NCBI RefSeq assembly: GCF_001045435.1
Contig: NZ_LFNG01000003.1
Location: 62,001-126,000, forward strand
Direction of reading: 5' to 3'
Source: Chryseobacterium koreense CCUG 49689
Lineage (GTDB): Bacteria > Bacteroidota > Bacteroidia > Flavobacteriales > Weeksellaceae
Length of the DNA stretch: 64,000 nucleotides
Shown here one piece after another: positions 33,871 to 42,867 of this stretch (positions are counted from its first letter, which is position 1; each line of letters begins with the position of its first letter). The notes below the pieces were generated by a model that had not been told where the DNA came from, did not search any database, and worked only from the letters and a program-made list of their open reading frames with translations. The translations under genes were made by a program, and so were the position numbers.

Positions 33871-34815
33871 ATGAATTTTAAATCAACTTTTTTAGGCATT
33901 CTATTCTCAGTTATCGCATTGATGGGCTGTTCCAGAGATGAAGGAGGATCCGCTGCCACACCCGAAAACAAATGTGGAAAAGTATCGTCGGTTATTTTTC
34001 AAACCTCGCCAAGCAGCGTTACCTTAAATTATGTTTCAGGAAACAATGCTAATTCTTTCAAAATCGAATATGGATTGACGGGATTTGCACAAGGGAGCGG
34101 GAAAAAAATAACCACTTCCAATACTTATGCGGAAATTACGGATTTGCTTCCTTCCACCACTTACGATTTCTATATCACCGGAATTTGCAGCAGTACGGAA
34201 AACAGTGAGCCATACAAACTTACGAGTGTAACTACGCAGCAAAGCAGCTGTAACGGAACTGTTTCCGCAGAGTTTTATCAGTATGATCCTAACCAGATTA
34301 TTCTTCAGGTCGGTTATTCCGGCGGAAGTTTTTATTACCACGAAGTGGAATTTGGTCCTGCCGGCTTCGCCTTAGGTTCAGGAACACGAATAAAAGGTGA
34401 AAATTACGCGAACAATCTGTATTTTAATAACCTGCCACAAAACCAGACTTATGATTTCTATGTGCGCACATTTTGCAGCGCGGGAGATCCAACAGCTTTT
34501 AAGAAATACAGCTACAACGCGGTACCAACTTGTCCGAAACCTTTCAACCTCAACAGTTATGTGATTTCAGGACAGTGCAATGTGGGAATGGGAGCAACCA
34601 GAGGTTTTTCCTGGAGCAGTTACGGGTCGCCTCAAAGTTACACGGTCTCTCTGATCCAGAATGTGAATGATCCTCCAGGTGGGCAGGAATTTACCACCTC
34701 GAACACCTCCATTGCGATTTCGAATATGTATTGCCTGTGGAAAGGATTCTACGTGAGATCCAACTGCAGCGGAAGTACCGGAAGCAGTGCGTGGGCCGGT
34801 CCGTTTATTTTCTAA
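33871..34815 (+). CDS. Lipoprotein with fibronectin type III-like repeats
   Basis: The 314-residue protein has a lipoprotein signal ending in the lipobox LMGC (Cys about 20). Two repeats of about 90 residues follow (about 36-118 and 127-215). Both have the FN3-like pattern of FKIEYGLTGFAQGSG or HEVEFGPAGFALGSG, then TTYDFY or QTYDFYVRTFCS. A third, more diverged unit ends with YVRSNCSGS. It is probably exposed on the outer membrane; no enzymatic motif is seen. It is a single gene between two terminators. Confidence 0.8.
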   Translation: MNFKSTFLGILFSVIALMGCSRDEGGSAATPENKCGKVSSVIFQTSPSSVTLNYVSGNNANSFKIEYGLTGFAQGSGKKITTSNTYAEITDLLPSTTYDFYITGICSSTENSEPYKLTSVTTQQSSCNGTVSAEFYQYDPNQIILQVGYSGGSFYYHEVEFGPAGFALGSGTRIKGENYANNLYFNNLPQNQTYDFYVRTFCSAGDPTAFKKYSYNAVPTCPKPFNLNSYVISGQCNVGMGATRGFSWSSYGSPQSYTVSLIQNVNDPPGGQEFTTSNTSIAISNMYCLWKGFYVRSNCSGSTGSSAWAGPFIF

Positions 34816-34835
34816 GAATTGCAAGAAATAGAATT

Positions 34836-34864
34836 CCCAATCGAAAAGATTGGGAGTTTTTTTT
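34836..34864 (+). terminator. Terminator after the FN3-like lipoprotein gene
   Basis: CCCAATC, loop GAAAA and GATTGGG, then an eight-T run. Confidence 0.8.
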
Positions 34865-34933
34865 GTAAAAAGTGTTGAGGGTCAATGCGCCGAAATTTAA
34901 TTTTCAATTTAAGTTCATTTCATATTGAAACCT

Positions 34934-34941
34934 TAACTTTG
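34934..34941 (+). promoter_or_regulatory. -7 box (TAACTTTG) for the LpxH-like gene
   Basis: TAACTTTG ends 11 bp before the ATG at 34953, giving a very short leader of about 6 nt. Confidence 0.5.
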
Positions 34942-34952
34942 AAAAAACTTCA

Positions 34953-35798
34953 ATGGAAAAGCGTAATATCCCGATTGTAGTGCTTTCAGATATTCATTTG
35001 GCGACTTATGGTTGCCATGCAACACAGCTTGTGGCGTATTTGAAAAGTATTAATCCAAAACTGCTGATCCTGAACGGCGACATTATCGACGGATGGGCTT
35101 TTTCTAAGAAGTATTTCCCGAACTCCCACATGGCGGTCCTCAGTGAATTTTTCAAAATGATGAAGAACGGAACCGAGATCATCTACATCACCGGAAATCA
35201 TGATGAATTCTTAAGGAAATATTCTGATTTGACGATGGGAAACCTTTTCCTCACTGATAAATATCTGGTAGAAATCGACGGCAAGAAAACCTGGTTTTTC
35301 CACGGCGATATTTTTGACCATACCACGAAAGGCGGTGCGAAATTTATCGCAAAAATTGGCGGAATCGGCTACGACTGGCTTATTCTAATCAACCGTGCAA
35401 TTAATTTTTTATTGGAAAATATCGGCCAAAAAAAGATTTCACTTTCGAAAAAAATCAAAAACTCTGTCAAAAATGCGGTGAAGTTTATTGCGGATTTTGA
35501 GGAGAAAGCAATTGCTCTAGCCATTGAAAACAAATACGACTATGTGGTTTGTGGGCACATCCATCAACCGGCAGATCGGATCGTGACCAATGAAAAAGGG
35601 ACGGTTCATTATCTGAATTCCGGCGACTGGATTGAGAATCTATCTTATTTGGAATACCAAAAAGGAAAGTGGGAACTCCTATATTTTGATGAAACCAAAT
35701 TTGAAAAACCTGAAATTGAAGGCAATGATATCACCGTAAATGTGGAGGAACTTATTCATCCGCCTATTTTTGCCGCGTTTGTTGGTGCGAAAATTTAA
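34953..35798 (+). CDS. UDP-2,3-diacylglucosamine diphosphatase-like metallophosphoesterase
   Basis: The 281-residue calcineurin-like phosphoesterase has the metal motifs LSDIHL (DxH), NGDIIDGW (GDxxD), TGNHDE (GNHD), FFHGD and CGHIHQP (GHxH). The motif pattern and size fit the LpxH/YbbF group, which cleaves UDP-2,3-diacylglucosamine in lipid A synthesis, but other phosphoesterase substrates are possible. Its stop overlaps the stop of the convergent thiL gene by 4 bp. Confidence 0.82.
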   Translation: MEKRNIPIVVLSDIHLATYGCHATQLVAYLKSINPKLLILNGDIIDGWAFSKKYFPNSHMAVLSEFFKMMKNGTEIIYITGNHDEFLRKYSDLTMGNLFLTDKYLVEIDGKKTWFFHGDIFDHTTKGGAKFIAKIGGIGYDWLILINRAINFLLENIGQKKISLSKKIKNSVKNAVKFIADFEEKAIALAIENKYDYVVCGHIHQPADRIVTNEKGTVHYLNSGDWIENLSYLEYQKGKWELLYFDETKFEKPEIEGNDITVNVEELIHPPIFAAFVGAKI

Positions 35799-36856
35799 GA
35801 TTTTTTACTTCTTAAAAACGCATCCCAACCTTGCGCATTTAGTGCGATGAGTTCATTGCTTCCTCTTGCCACAAGGAAATTTCCCTGTTCCATTTCAACT
35901 GCATGACCAATGACGGTGAAATCCGGATGGTTTTTGATTTTTTCAAAATCATTTGGCGAAATGGTGAAAAGCAGTTCATAATCTTCGCCACCGTTCAGAG
36001 CGCACATCACGGGATTCAGGTTGAGTTCTTCGGCTGTGGCTATCGTTAACGAATCCAGTGGGATTTTTTCCTCATAAATCCTGAAACCAACTTTGCTCTG
36101 ATCCGAAAGGTGCAGCGTTTCTGAAGATAAACCATCGGAAACATCGATCATAGAAGTTGGCTTTATGTGCAATTCTTTTAGAATATTTTTAATGTCGGTT
36201 CTGGCTTCAGGTTTTAATTGTTTCTCCAGAATATAGTCATATCCTTCCATTTCCGGCTGCATATCGGGATTAGCAAGAAACACGGCATGTTCTCTTTCCA
36301 GGATCTGCAAACCCAGATAGGCACCACCCAAATCCCCGGTTACCACCAAAAGATCATTTGGTTTTGCACCGTTTCTTCCCACCAAATTCTGGGAATCTTC
36401 CAAACCGATTGCGGTAATGCTCATCACCAAACCAGAATTGGAACTCGTGGTGTCGCCTCCCACCAGATCAACTTTATAATGTTTACAGGCCAAAGAAATT
36501 CCGGCATAGATTTCCTCCAAAGCTTCAACAGGGAATCGGTTTGAAACAGCCAGCGACACCAGAATCTGTGTAGGCACTGCATTCATTGCCGCGATATCGC
36601 TCAAGTTGACTACGACTGCTTTATATCCCAAATGTTTCAGCGGGACATATCCCAGATTAAAATGGACACCTTCCGCCAAAATATCGGTCGTCACCACTAC
36701 CTTTCGGTTTTCTGGATTGATGACCGCGGCATCGTCTCCAATGGAAATTTCTGTGGATGGATTTTCAAAACTAAAGTTTTCGGTGAGGTGCTTGATCAGT
36801 CCAAATTCTCCGTAAGCGGAAATCGGCGTCAGTTGTGGGGATTTTTCTTCGAGCAT
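35795..36856 (-). CDS. thiL: Thiamine-monophosphate kinase
   Basis: The 353-residue enzyme phosphorylates thiamine monophosphate to the active cofactor thiamine diphosphate. It has the ThiL/PurM fold signatures GDDAAVI (about residue 43), TTDILAEGVHF, VNLSDIAAM, VGGDTTSS, VTGDLGGAYLG, IDVSDGLSSE and NGGEDYELLFT. The length is slightly above E. coli ThiL (325). It is downstream of the thioesterase gene on the same strand with a 67-bp gap. Confidence 0.95.
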   Translation of the reverse strand: MLEEKSPQLTPISAYGEFGLIKHLTENFSFENPSTEISIGDDAAVINPENRKVVVTTDILAEGVHFNLGYVPLKHLGYKAVVVNLSDIAAMNAVPTQILVSLAVSNRFPVEALEEIYAGISLACKHYKVDLVGGDTTSSNSGLVMSITAIGLEDSQNLVGRNGAKPNDLLVVTGDLGGAYLGLQILEREHAVFLANPDMQPEMEGYDYILEKQLKPEARTDIKNILKELHIKPTSMIDVSDGLSSETLHLSDQSKVGFRIYEEKIPLDSLTIATAEELNLNPVMCALNGGEDYELLFTISPNDFEKIKNHPDFTVIGHAVEMEQGNFLVARGSNELIALNAQGWDAFLRSKKS

Positions 36857-36923
36857 TACTTTATATGTAAAAAATGTTTGGGAATTGATGCATTTATTTG
36901 GGACTTGAATAGCCGTCAGAATT

Positions 36924-37463
36924 TTATTCTTCGGTTTTTTCGTCTTTATTTTTTCTCCAGGTGAAAGTATTTCTCTTGTGAAAAGGTTCTACATCCTGTG
37001 GTTTGAAAGGCAGGTCTTTCAAATCCTGTTTGGTCAGAAGTTTGGTGTTTTCAGAACGGAATTCCTCCATGACTTCTAAAATATCGTCCGGTGGCGAAGT
37101 AGATTTTCTAAGCATCATGTCGATCCAAACTCCGGTTGCTTCTGCAGTTGCCATGTGCGTTCCGTCGGGCAAATAAAATTTATGGACAAACTGATAAATG
37201 CTCGCATCTTCAGACATTCCGGAAATCTCTGCAGAAACATACACGATTTGATCTGCATAAATCTCTTTAAAGAAGGAGAGTCTCTCGTGCAAAATCACTG
37301 GTCCAATTCCCCATCTTGAAAGTTCTTTCAAACCCATTTTGTGGGCGTTCATGAAGGCCATCCTGGTTTGTGCGCAGTAGGCGATGTATGAAGAGTTTGC
37401 CAAGTGTTTATTGGCGTCAATGTCGCTCCAGCGCACTTCGAATTTATGTAGGTATTCTGACAT
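36924..37463 (-). CDS. Acyl-CoA thioesterase (4HBT-type hotdog fold)
   Basis: The 179-residue protein begins EYLHKFEVRWSDIDANKHLANSSYIAY, the 4-hydroxybenzoyl-CoA thioesterase motif with the catalytic Asp (D17 in DIDANKH). A long hotdog helix (TRMAFMNAHKMGLKEL) and the beta strands ending ATGVWIDM follow. A charged tail ends the protein. The substrate chain is unknown. It reads divergently from the BaiN-type gene across a 217-bp gap that holds a palindrome. Confidence 0.85.
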   Translation of the reverse strand: MSEYLHKFEVRWSDIDANKHLANSSYIAYCAQTRMAFMNAHKMGLKELSRWGIGPVILHERLSFFKEIYADQIVYVSAEISGMSEDASIYQFVHKFYLPDGTHMATAEATGVWIDMMLRKSTSPPDDILEVMEEFRSENTKLLTKQDLKDLPFKPQDVEPFHKRNTFTWRKNKDEKTEE

Positions 37464-37627
37464 TCTATTGTTTTAGATTAAGAAGAATGGACCACAAGCA
37501 ACTTGCTTCAAAATTTCTTCTGAGATTTTTTCTAAAGTTACTCGCCAAAAGCCGACCCGATATTTATCGGAAATTGGTGCCATTTGCCGTGTCAAAATTA
37601 CGGATTAATGATGGTTTGAAAAAATCG

Positions 37628-37635
37628 TATTTTTG
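37628..37635 (+). promoter_or_regulatory. -7 box (TATTTTTG) for the BaiN-type gene
   Basis: TATTTTTG lies 3 bp before a perfect palindrome (37639-37673). The predicted transcript start, near 37641, is inside the palindrome's left arm. Confidence 0.55.
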
Positions 37636-37638
37636 CGC

Positions 37639-37673
37639 GAGCGTTGTTAGCGCTTTAAGCGCTAACAACGCTC
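37639..37673. repeat. Perfect palindrome with 16-bp arms before the BaiN-type gene
   Basis: The left arm GAGCGTTGTTAGCGCT, a 3-nt centre TTA and the right arm AGCGCTAACAACGCTC pair without mismatch. It ends 7 bp before the ATG at 37681 and follows the -7 box by 3 bp. No T-run follows the right arm, so it is not a standard terminator. It could be an operator or a 5' mRNA hairpin covering the ribosome-binding region. Confidence 0.85.
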
Positions 37674-37680
37674 TTTACCT

Positions 37681-38895
37681 ATGAAAAAAAAGCAAGTCAT
37701 CATCATCGGAGGTGGAGCGGCAGCATTTTTCTGTGCCGCGAATCTTGATGAAAACCTATTTGAAGTCACTATTTTAGAACAAAATTCGGAGGTTTTGCAG
37801 AAGGTCAAAATTTCCGGAGGCGGAAGATGCAATGTGACGCACGCCTGTTTCGATCCAAAGGAATTGGTTAGCTACTATCCAAGAGGAAATAAGGAACTGC
37901 TCAGCGTTTTCCACAAGTTTCAGCCGGGAGATACTATGGAGTGGTTTGAACAGAGGAATGTGTCCTTAAAAATCGAGAAAGACAACCGGATTTTTCCTGA
38001 AAGTAATTCCTCGCAGACGATCATCCATACTTTGACAAATGAGGTTTCCCGAAAAAATTTTCAAATCAAAACTAAATCAGTAGTTTTAGAAATTGACAGA
38101 TTAGAAAATCAGTATCTGGTAAAAACCAATGAACAGCATTACTTCGCGGATCACGTGGTTTATGCCACGGGAAGTTCGCCGAAATCGCTGAAGCTCATCC
38201 AAAATCTAGGGCATCAAATCGTGGAAGCCGTGCCGTCGCTTTTCACTTTCAACATTAAAAATGAAACGTTAAAGGATTTGATGGGGACAAGTTTTGCCCT
38301 GGCTGAAGTTTCGATTCCAAAACTTAAAATGTTGGAAACCGGTCCTATGTTAATTACGCATTGGGGACTTTCTGGACCGGCCATTTTAAAAATTTCTGCA
38401 TGGAAAGCGAGAGAACTGGCGGCCGCGAAATACCAGTTTGAAATCGTGGTGAATTTCTTGGGAATTGACCTGGAAACAGCCGAAGAAATCTTCAAAAAAT
38501 TCAGGCAAAACCATCCTAAAAAAACCATTGGAAGTTCGAAGATTTTTGAAATCACTTCCAGGTTTTGGCACCGGATTCTGTGGCTTTCAAAAGTGGATTT
38601 GGAAAAAAACATTTCGAATATTTCAGCCAAGGAACTTCAGCAGATTCTAACTAATCTTTGCGCGAATTCGATGAAGGTTTCGGGTAAATCGACGTACAAA
38701 GAGGAGTTCGTTACTGCAGGTGGCGTGGATTTAAAGGAAATTAATTTTAAAAATATGTCTTCAAAGATTTTGGAAAACTTCTATTTGGCGGGCGAAGTTT
38801 TAGATATTGATGCGGTAACAGGTGGATTCAATTTTCAGGCTTGTTGGAGCGAAGCTTGGTTAATTGCCCAGGATTTGAACTCGAAAGTTTTTTAA
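37681..38895 (+). CDS. BaiN/HI0933-type FAD-dependent oxidoreductase
   Basis: The 404-residue flavoprotein has an N-terminal dinucleotide-binding motif (VIIIGGGAAAFFCAANL), then the family hallmark SGGGRCNVTHAC and PRGNKELLS. The C-terminal VTAGGVDLKEINFKNMSS and LAGEVLDIDAVTGGFNFQ blocks match the aminoacetone oxidase/BaiN family (TIGR00275-type). The physiological substrate of most members is unknown. Expression may be controlled by the palindrome in its leader. Confidence 0.88.
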   Translation: MKKKQVIIIGGGAAAFFCAANLDENLFEVTILEQNSEVLQKVKISGGGRCNVTHACFDPKELVSYYPRGNKELLSVFHKFQPGDTMEWFEQRNVSLKIEKDNRIFPESNSSQTIIHTLTNEVSRKNFQIKTKSVVLEIDRLENQYLVKTNEQHYFADHVVYATGSSPKSLKLIQNLGHQIVEAVPSLFTFNIKNETLKDLMGTSFALAEVSIPKLKMLETGPMLITHWGLSGPAILKISAWKARELAAAKYQFEIVVNFLGIDLETAEEIFKKFRQNHPKKTIGSSKIFEITSRFWHRILWLSKVDLEKNISNISAKELQQILTNLCANSMKVSGKSTYKEEFVTAGGVDLKEINFKNMSSKILENFYLAGEVLDIDAVTGGFNFQACWSEAWLIAQDLNSKVF

Positions 38896-38932
38896 AAGCT
38901 TTCAAAATCGCTTTCAAAACCATTAATTTTAT

Positions 38933-38940
38933 TAAATTTG
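38933..38940 (+). promoter_or_regulatory. -7 box (TAAATTTG) for the small lipoprotein gene
   Basis: TAAATTTG lies 17 bp before the ATG at 38958. It supports this ATG over the longer frame starting at 38841, which would run through the promoter. Confidence 0.6.
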
Positions 38941-38957
38941 ACAAAATTATTCTTAAA

Positions 38958-39281
38958 ATGAAAAAACTCCGTTCTATAATTGCTTTATCGCTATTGGTGT
39001 TCGCGGCTTCCTGCCAAACCAGAGTAGTAGATAAATTGAAACCGATGCAGAAGAATTCTCTGGAACTTTACCAAAAATATACCATTACCACCAATGAACC
39101 TAAAGTAGTGAAAATGGAAGTTCTAAAAGTGGACGACGATAAGATTTATGGCAAAACAAATGACGGTCAAGAAGTTAACATCAATAAAAGTGACGTTCGA
39201 ACCATTAAGAAAACCGACTGGATTTCTTCCATCCTAATTGGTGCAGCTGGAATTTTAGCGGTAATTTTTGTTCCGATTTAG
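38958..39281 (+). CDS. Small lipoprotein with C-terminal hydrophobic segment
   Basis: The 107-residue protein starts MKKLRSIIALSLLVFAASCQ with a lipobox FAASC (Cys 19). The middle (MEVLKVDDDKIYGKTNDGQEVNINKSDVRTIKK) looks like a small beta-barrel of the kind found in many Bacteroidota lipoproteins. The last 20 residues (WISSILIGAAGILAVIFVPI) are strongly hydrophobic. Function unknown. Confidence 0.75.
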   Translation: MKKLRSIIALSLLVFAASCQTRVVDKLKPMQKNSLELYQKYTITTNEPKVVKMEVLKVDDDKIYGKTNDGQEVNINKSDVRTIKKTDWISSILIGAAGILAVIFVPI

Positions 39282-39303
39282 TCCGTTTTAAAATCGGAAA
39301 AAA

Positions 39304-39338
39304 AAGGAATCAACTTCAAGCTGATTCCTTTTTTTTAT
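39304..39338. terminator. Bidirectional terminator between the small lipoprotein and antiporter genes
   Basis: AAGGAATCA and TGATTCCTT arms are flanked by an A-run and a T-run. They separate convergent genes, and the T-run reaches the antiporter stop. Confidence 0.8.
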
Positions 39339-41470
39339 TTGAAAATTCTGCTCACAATGTTCCCGATTTCCATGAAATCATCCATATTTCCGATGGCGCG
39401 TGTTTGCTTTTTGTATTCGCTTTCGCGGGTTTGGTTCGGGAATATCAGCAAATAATTCCAATTCCGGAAATGCTGGTTGAGGTAATTTGGCACATGTTGC
39501 ATTTCGGGCAGATAAGACTGCATTTCCCGGGTCGCCATAAACAGGATGAAACCATCGTCGTCCTTCATTTTCTCAAAAATTTTGCGGATTTCTGACCAGT
39601 TGTTGAAGATGATTACCGAAGAATCGATATTCACTTTCTTACGGATATTTTCGATTACTTTGATGGTGTCTTCACTTCCATAAAACTCAATTTTTGACCC
39701 TGAATTTCGGGCAAGGTTCCAGACTTTTAGCAATGAATGGAAGAATCCGGATTCCAGATGCACTTTCGCCGGGAAAATCACCACATATTTCTGGATGGTG
39801 GAAACCGGTTGCGCCGAATGATAAACCAAAACATTTGCCGACTGATTATTGAGATAACCGTTGTAAAGGTTATAGACAAAAGTGGGCGAAAAGCCTTTTT
39901 CTGTATCCACGCCGATTACCAAATCCGAAATGGAATTCACTTTGATCTCATTATTCATTCCTTTGATGATGTCTGCATCATACCGGATCAATGGCTTAAT
40001 CTCGGTGTCTGCGGAAGCTCCGATGCTTTGAGCGGAATGAAGCAGCTTTTCGGCGTTTTTCTTGGAGGATTCATTTTTCTCTTCACTGATGATGTTGAGT
40101 ACATAAAGGTTTCCGCGATTGTTTTTGGATTTAATCATCAATGCAAGATCCGCCATTGGTTCCACAGTAGCCAAATGATTTACGGCGAGCAAAATATTCT
40201 CGTCGTCCGGATCGGTTTCCGTAATCGTGTTTTCATTTTCTGCTTTCACCAATTGGTGTGCGTTTTTCTGCGTGACGAAAGAGGAAACGGTGCATGAAAC
40301 CAAGATCAGGAGAATACTACCATTCAAAACACTCTCATCCAACAAACGGATTGGTTCGCCTGAATCGGTTTCGCCCAAAATAATGTTATAGCCCACCATC
40401 ACGATTGCTAATGTTGCTGCCGCGTGCGAAGCACTTAATCCGAAAATTATCCCACCTTGTTCTTTTGTAAGTTTAAAGGTTTTCTGTGTTGCCACCGCCG
40501 CGAAATATTTCGAAGCAATCCCGATAACCGTCATCAACAATGCGATTTCCACCGTTTTCATATCTTTAAGAAATACCGAAAAATCGATGATCATTCCTAC
40601 ACTGATCAGGAAGAATGGAATAAATATCGCATTTCCCACAAATTCAACCCGGTTCATCAAAGCAGAAGTATGCGGAATAAGCCTGTTTAACGCAAGTCCG
40701 GCAAAGAACGCTCCGATAATTGGTTCTACACCTCCCAATTCGGCGAGGAGTGCAGCCAGATAGATCATCACCAAAACGAAAATATATTGGGAAATACTGT
40801 CACTGATTTTTTTGAAAAACCATCTGCCGATAATAGGGAAACCAAATAAGACGACCGCTGAGAAAATAATCATCGAGACCGAGATTTTGGTCCAAAATGC
40901 AGCGTTGACCTCACCTTGAGTCACACCGACACAGATCGCCAAAACCAGGAGCGCCAAAATATCGGTAATCATAGTTCCTCCCACGGTTATATTGACCGGA
41001 AGGGTTTTCTGAATGCCCAGTTTACTGACGATCGGATAAGAAATCAGGGTATGCGAGGAAAAAATACTGGCAAAAACAATGGCGGTGAGCCAGGAGAAAT
41101 TGAACAGAAAATGAGCGCCCATAATTCCCAATATGAATGGAATGGAGAAAGTGTATAGTCCGAAAGTGATGCTTTTCCACTTGTTTTTCTTGAACTCATT
41201 GAGGTCGATTTCCAAACCAGCCAAAAACATAATGTATAGCAATCCTGTGGTTCCGGTCACCACAATGCTCGCATCTCTGGCAAGTACATTGAATCCGTTT
41301 GGACCCACGATTGCACCTGCAATGATCAGTCCCAAAAGATGTGGAACCTTAATCTTGTTCAGTAAAATGGGTGCAAAAAGAATGATGATTAAAACCACCA
41401 GAAATTTCAAAACTGGATCTTCCAGCGGAAGCGTGAGCGTTGAAAAATTTAAGCTTAAAATGCTGAGCAT
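39335..41470 (-). CDS. CPA2-family cation:proton antiporter with C-terminal USP-like region
   Basis: The 711-residue protein has about 12 hydrophobic helices in residues 1-420, with the CPA2 features GLIIAGAIVGPNGF, LAGLEIDLNEFK and GAFFAGLALN. Residues about 440-711 form a soluble part with the nucleotide-binding alpha/beta look of universal stress proteins (LLAVNHLATVEPMADLAL; SISDLVIGVD). It probably exchanges Na+ or K+ for protons at the inner membrane. It starts 3 bp after the stop of a lipoprotein gene and shares its transcript. Confidence 0.9.
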   Translation of the reverse strand: MLSILSLNFSTLTLPLEDPVLKFLVVLIIILFAPILLNKIKVPHLLGLIIAGAIVGPNGFNVLARDASIVVTGTTGLLYIMFLAGLEIDLNEFKKNKWKSITFGLYTFSIPFILGIMGAHFLFNFSWLTAIVFASIFSSHTLISYPIVSKLGIQKTLPVNITVGGTMITDILALLVLAICVGVTQGEVNAAFWTKISVSMIIFSAVVLFGFPIIGRWFFKKISDSISQYIFVLVMIYLAALLAELGGVEPIIGAFFAGLALNRLIPHTSALMNRVEFVGNAIFIPFFLISVGMIIDFSVFLKDMKTVEIALLMTVIGIASKYFAAVATQKTFKLTKEQGGIIFGLSASHAAATLAIVMVGYNIILGETDSGEPIRLLDESVLNGSILLILVSCTVSSFVTQKNAHQLVKAENENTITETDPDDENILLAVNHLATVEPMADLALMIKSKNNRGNLYVLNIISEEKNESSKKNAEKLLHSAQSIGASADTEIKPLIRYDADIIKGMNNEIKVNSISDLVIGVDTEKGFSPTFVYNLYNGYLNNQSANVLVYHSAQPVSTIQKYVVIFPAKVHLESGFFHSLLKVWNLARNSGSKIEFYGSEDTIKVIENIRKKVNIDSSVIIFNNWSEIRKIFEKMKDDDGFILFMATREMQSYLPEMQHVPNYLNQHFRNWNYLLIFPNQTRESEYKKQTRAIGNMDDFMEIGNIVSRIFK

Positions 41471-41473
41471 GTT

Positions 41474-42034
41474 CTAGTTTTTAGATTTATCCAGATCAAT
41501 GGAAAAACGAGAAGTACAATTATTGTCACCAATTACATCGCGGGTTCCACGGATTTTGGTATCCTTTAAATCATTCAAGATGATGTTCACATAGGATTTT
41601 TTTGCTGCGGTGGAATCACTTTGATAGGAAAGCCGGATTTCTGAACCATTGAAACTGCCGGTGTAGATTCTGATGTTTCCGGCTTTGTTGGTGACTTTTG
41701 CAGAGATTTTCTGGCCATTTTCGCTGAATTCCCAATTGTCATTTCTAATGTCGCCAATCATGTTTTCAGGGCAGTTGGAATCCACGCAGATCATTTTTCC
41801 GGACCATTTGCCTAGAATGTTGTCCGGAAGCGGAATCGCTTGAATAGTGTCCTTTGCGGCATAAAGGCTGTCGCGCATTTTCAAAAGATTTTGATAATCA
41901 GATTCTTTCATCGCGAATGCTTTTTCTTTTTCCAGAAGTTTTTGTTCGCGGACCTTTAGCTCTTCGCTTTTTTCTTTAAAGTTGCAGGAGCTCCAACTCA
42001 GCGCGGCAATAAGTAGAAAACCGTATTTCAGCAT
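41474..42034 (-). CDS. Hypothetical lipoprotein upstream of the antiporter
   Basis: Starting at MLKYGFLLIAALSWSSC (ATG at 42034), this is a 186-residue lipoprotein with lipobox WSSC; the 14 residues upstream in the open frame are excluded. A short coiled coil (KSEELKVREQKLLEKEKAF) is followed by a C-terminal beta domain (IRIYTGSFNGSEIRLSY). One CVDSNCPENMIGD segment holds a Cys pair. The family is not recognised. It is co-transcribed with the antiporter. Confidence 0.72.
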   Translation of the reverse strand: MLKYGFLLIAALSWSSCNFKEKSEELKVREQKLLEKEKAFAMKESDYQNLLKMRDSLYAAKDTIQAIPLPDNILGKWSGKMICVDSNCPENMIGDIRNDNWEFSENGQKISAKVTNKAGNIRIYTGSFNGSEIRLSYQSDSTAAKKSYVNIILNDLKDTKIRGTRDVIGDNNCTSRFSIDLDKSKN

Positions 42035-42078
42035 TATTTTTATTGGATTTGGTTTGACAGATTTTAAAATTAACAAAA

Positions 42079-42106
42079 AAAGCCAAGACTAAAAAATCCC
42101 GGCTTT
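42079..42106 (-). terminator. Terminator after psd
   Basis: On the minus strand AAAGCC and GGCTTT arms with partial inner pairing are followed by a U-run. It is weaker than the other terminators listed but correctly placed after psd. Confidence 0.5.
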
Positions 42107-42134
42107 AAACATTAGCGATAAATCATAAAATTGA

Positions 42135-42785
42135 TCACTTCAATTTCGCAATCACATCTATTCCGCCAGTAGTTTTATCTCCAATTTTGCAGGTGATTTC
42201 TGTATTTAATGGCAGAAAAACATCCATTCTGGAACCAAATTTGATGAACCCGAATTCGTGTCCGGCTTTTGCCTCATCGCCTTCATTACAGTAGAAAACG
42301 ATCCTTCTGGCCACATAACCCGCAATTTGACGGAAAACGACTTTGTGATGGTTGAAACCTTCAACGACAACGGTGGTTCTTTCATTTTCAGTGGAAGATT
42401 TTTCGTGCCAAGCAACTAAATATCTTCCGGGATGGTATTTTTTGTAAACGACTTTTCCAGAGACCGGAAACCTGCAAATATGCACATTCAGCGGCGACAT
42501 GAAAATCGAAATTTGGATGGCTTTTTCCTTTAAAAACTCGTCCTCGTCCACTTCTTTGATCATCACTACTTTTCCGTCAACCGGTGCGATGATGTTTTCT
42601 TCTGTATCCAAAATATGCCGTTCGGGAACCCTGAAAAACCAGAATACCAATCCATAGATGACCAAAACCGGTATCAGGAGTAGGATGGCCCAAAATTTTA
42701 GAAAATAAATGGAAAGTCCCGCGATGATGATGAATAATAAAGTGGCGACGGTAATTGTACCTTTTGATTCTTTGTGCAGTTTCAT
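42135..42785 (-). CDS. psd: Phosphatidylserine decarboxylase family protein
   Basis: The 216-residue protein makes phosphatidylethanolamine from phosphatidylserine. It is the short bacterial form, with two N-terminal hydrophobic segments (about 12-52), then IIAPVDGKV and FMSPLNVHICRFP. The self-cleavage site has Ser 185 in FGSRMD, which becomes the pyruvoyl group. It ends the operon rsfS-ftsH-LUD-cdsA-psd, next to cdsA, which makes the CDP-diacylglycerol used upstream in the same lipid route. Confidence 0.93.
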   Translation of the reverse strand: MKLHKESKGTITVATLLFIIIAGLSIYFLKFWAILLLIPVLVIYGLVFWFFRVPERHILDTEENIIAPVDGKVVMIKEVDEDEFLKEKAIQISIFMSPLNVHICRFPVSGKVVYKKYHPGRYLVAWHEKSSTENERTTVVVEGFNHHKVVFRQIAGYVARRIVFYCNEGDEAKAGHEFGFIKFGSRMDVFLPLNTEITCKIGDKTTGGIDVIAKLK

Positions 42786-42867
42786 TTGATAGCTGTTGGC
42801 TACTTGCTTTTGGCGAATAGCAGTTTTTTATTTTTATGGAGAAAACGGATGACCGATTCTTAAATGG

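Noticed and set aside
37370-37684. 104-codon plus-strand frame upstream of the BaiN-type gene
   Set aside because: It starts inside the thioesterase gene on the other strand and runs through the palindrome; no family features.
39737-40297. 186-codon plus-strand frame antisense to the antiporter
   Set aside because: A shadow of the antiporter's C-terminal domain, with no independent promoter or motif.
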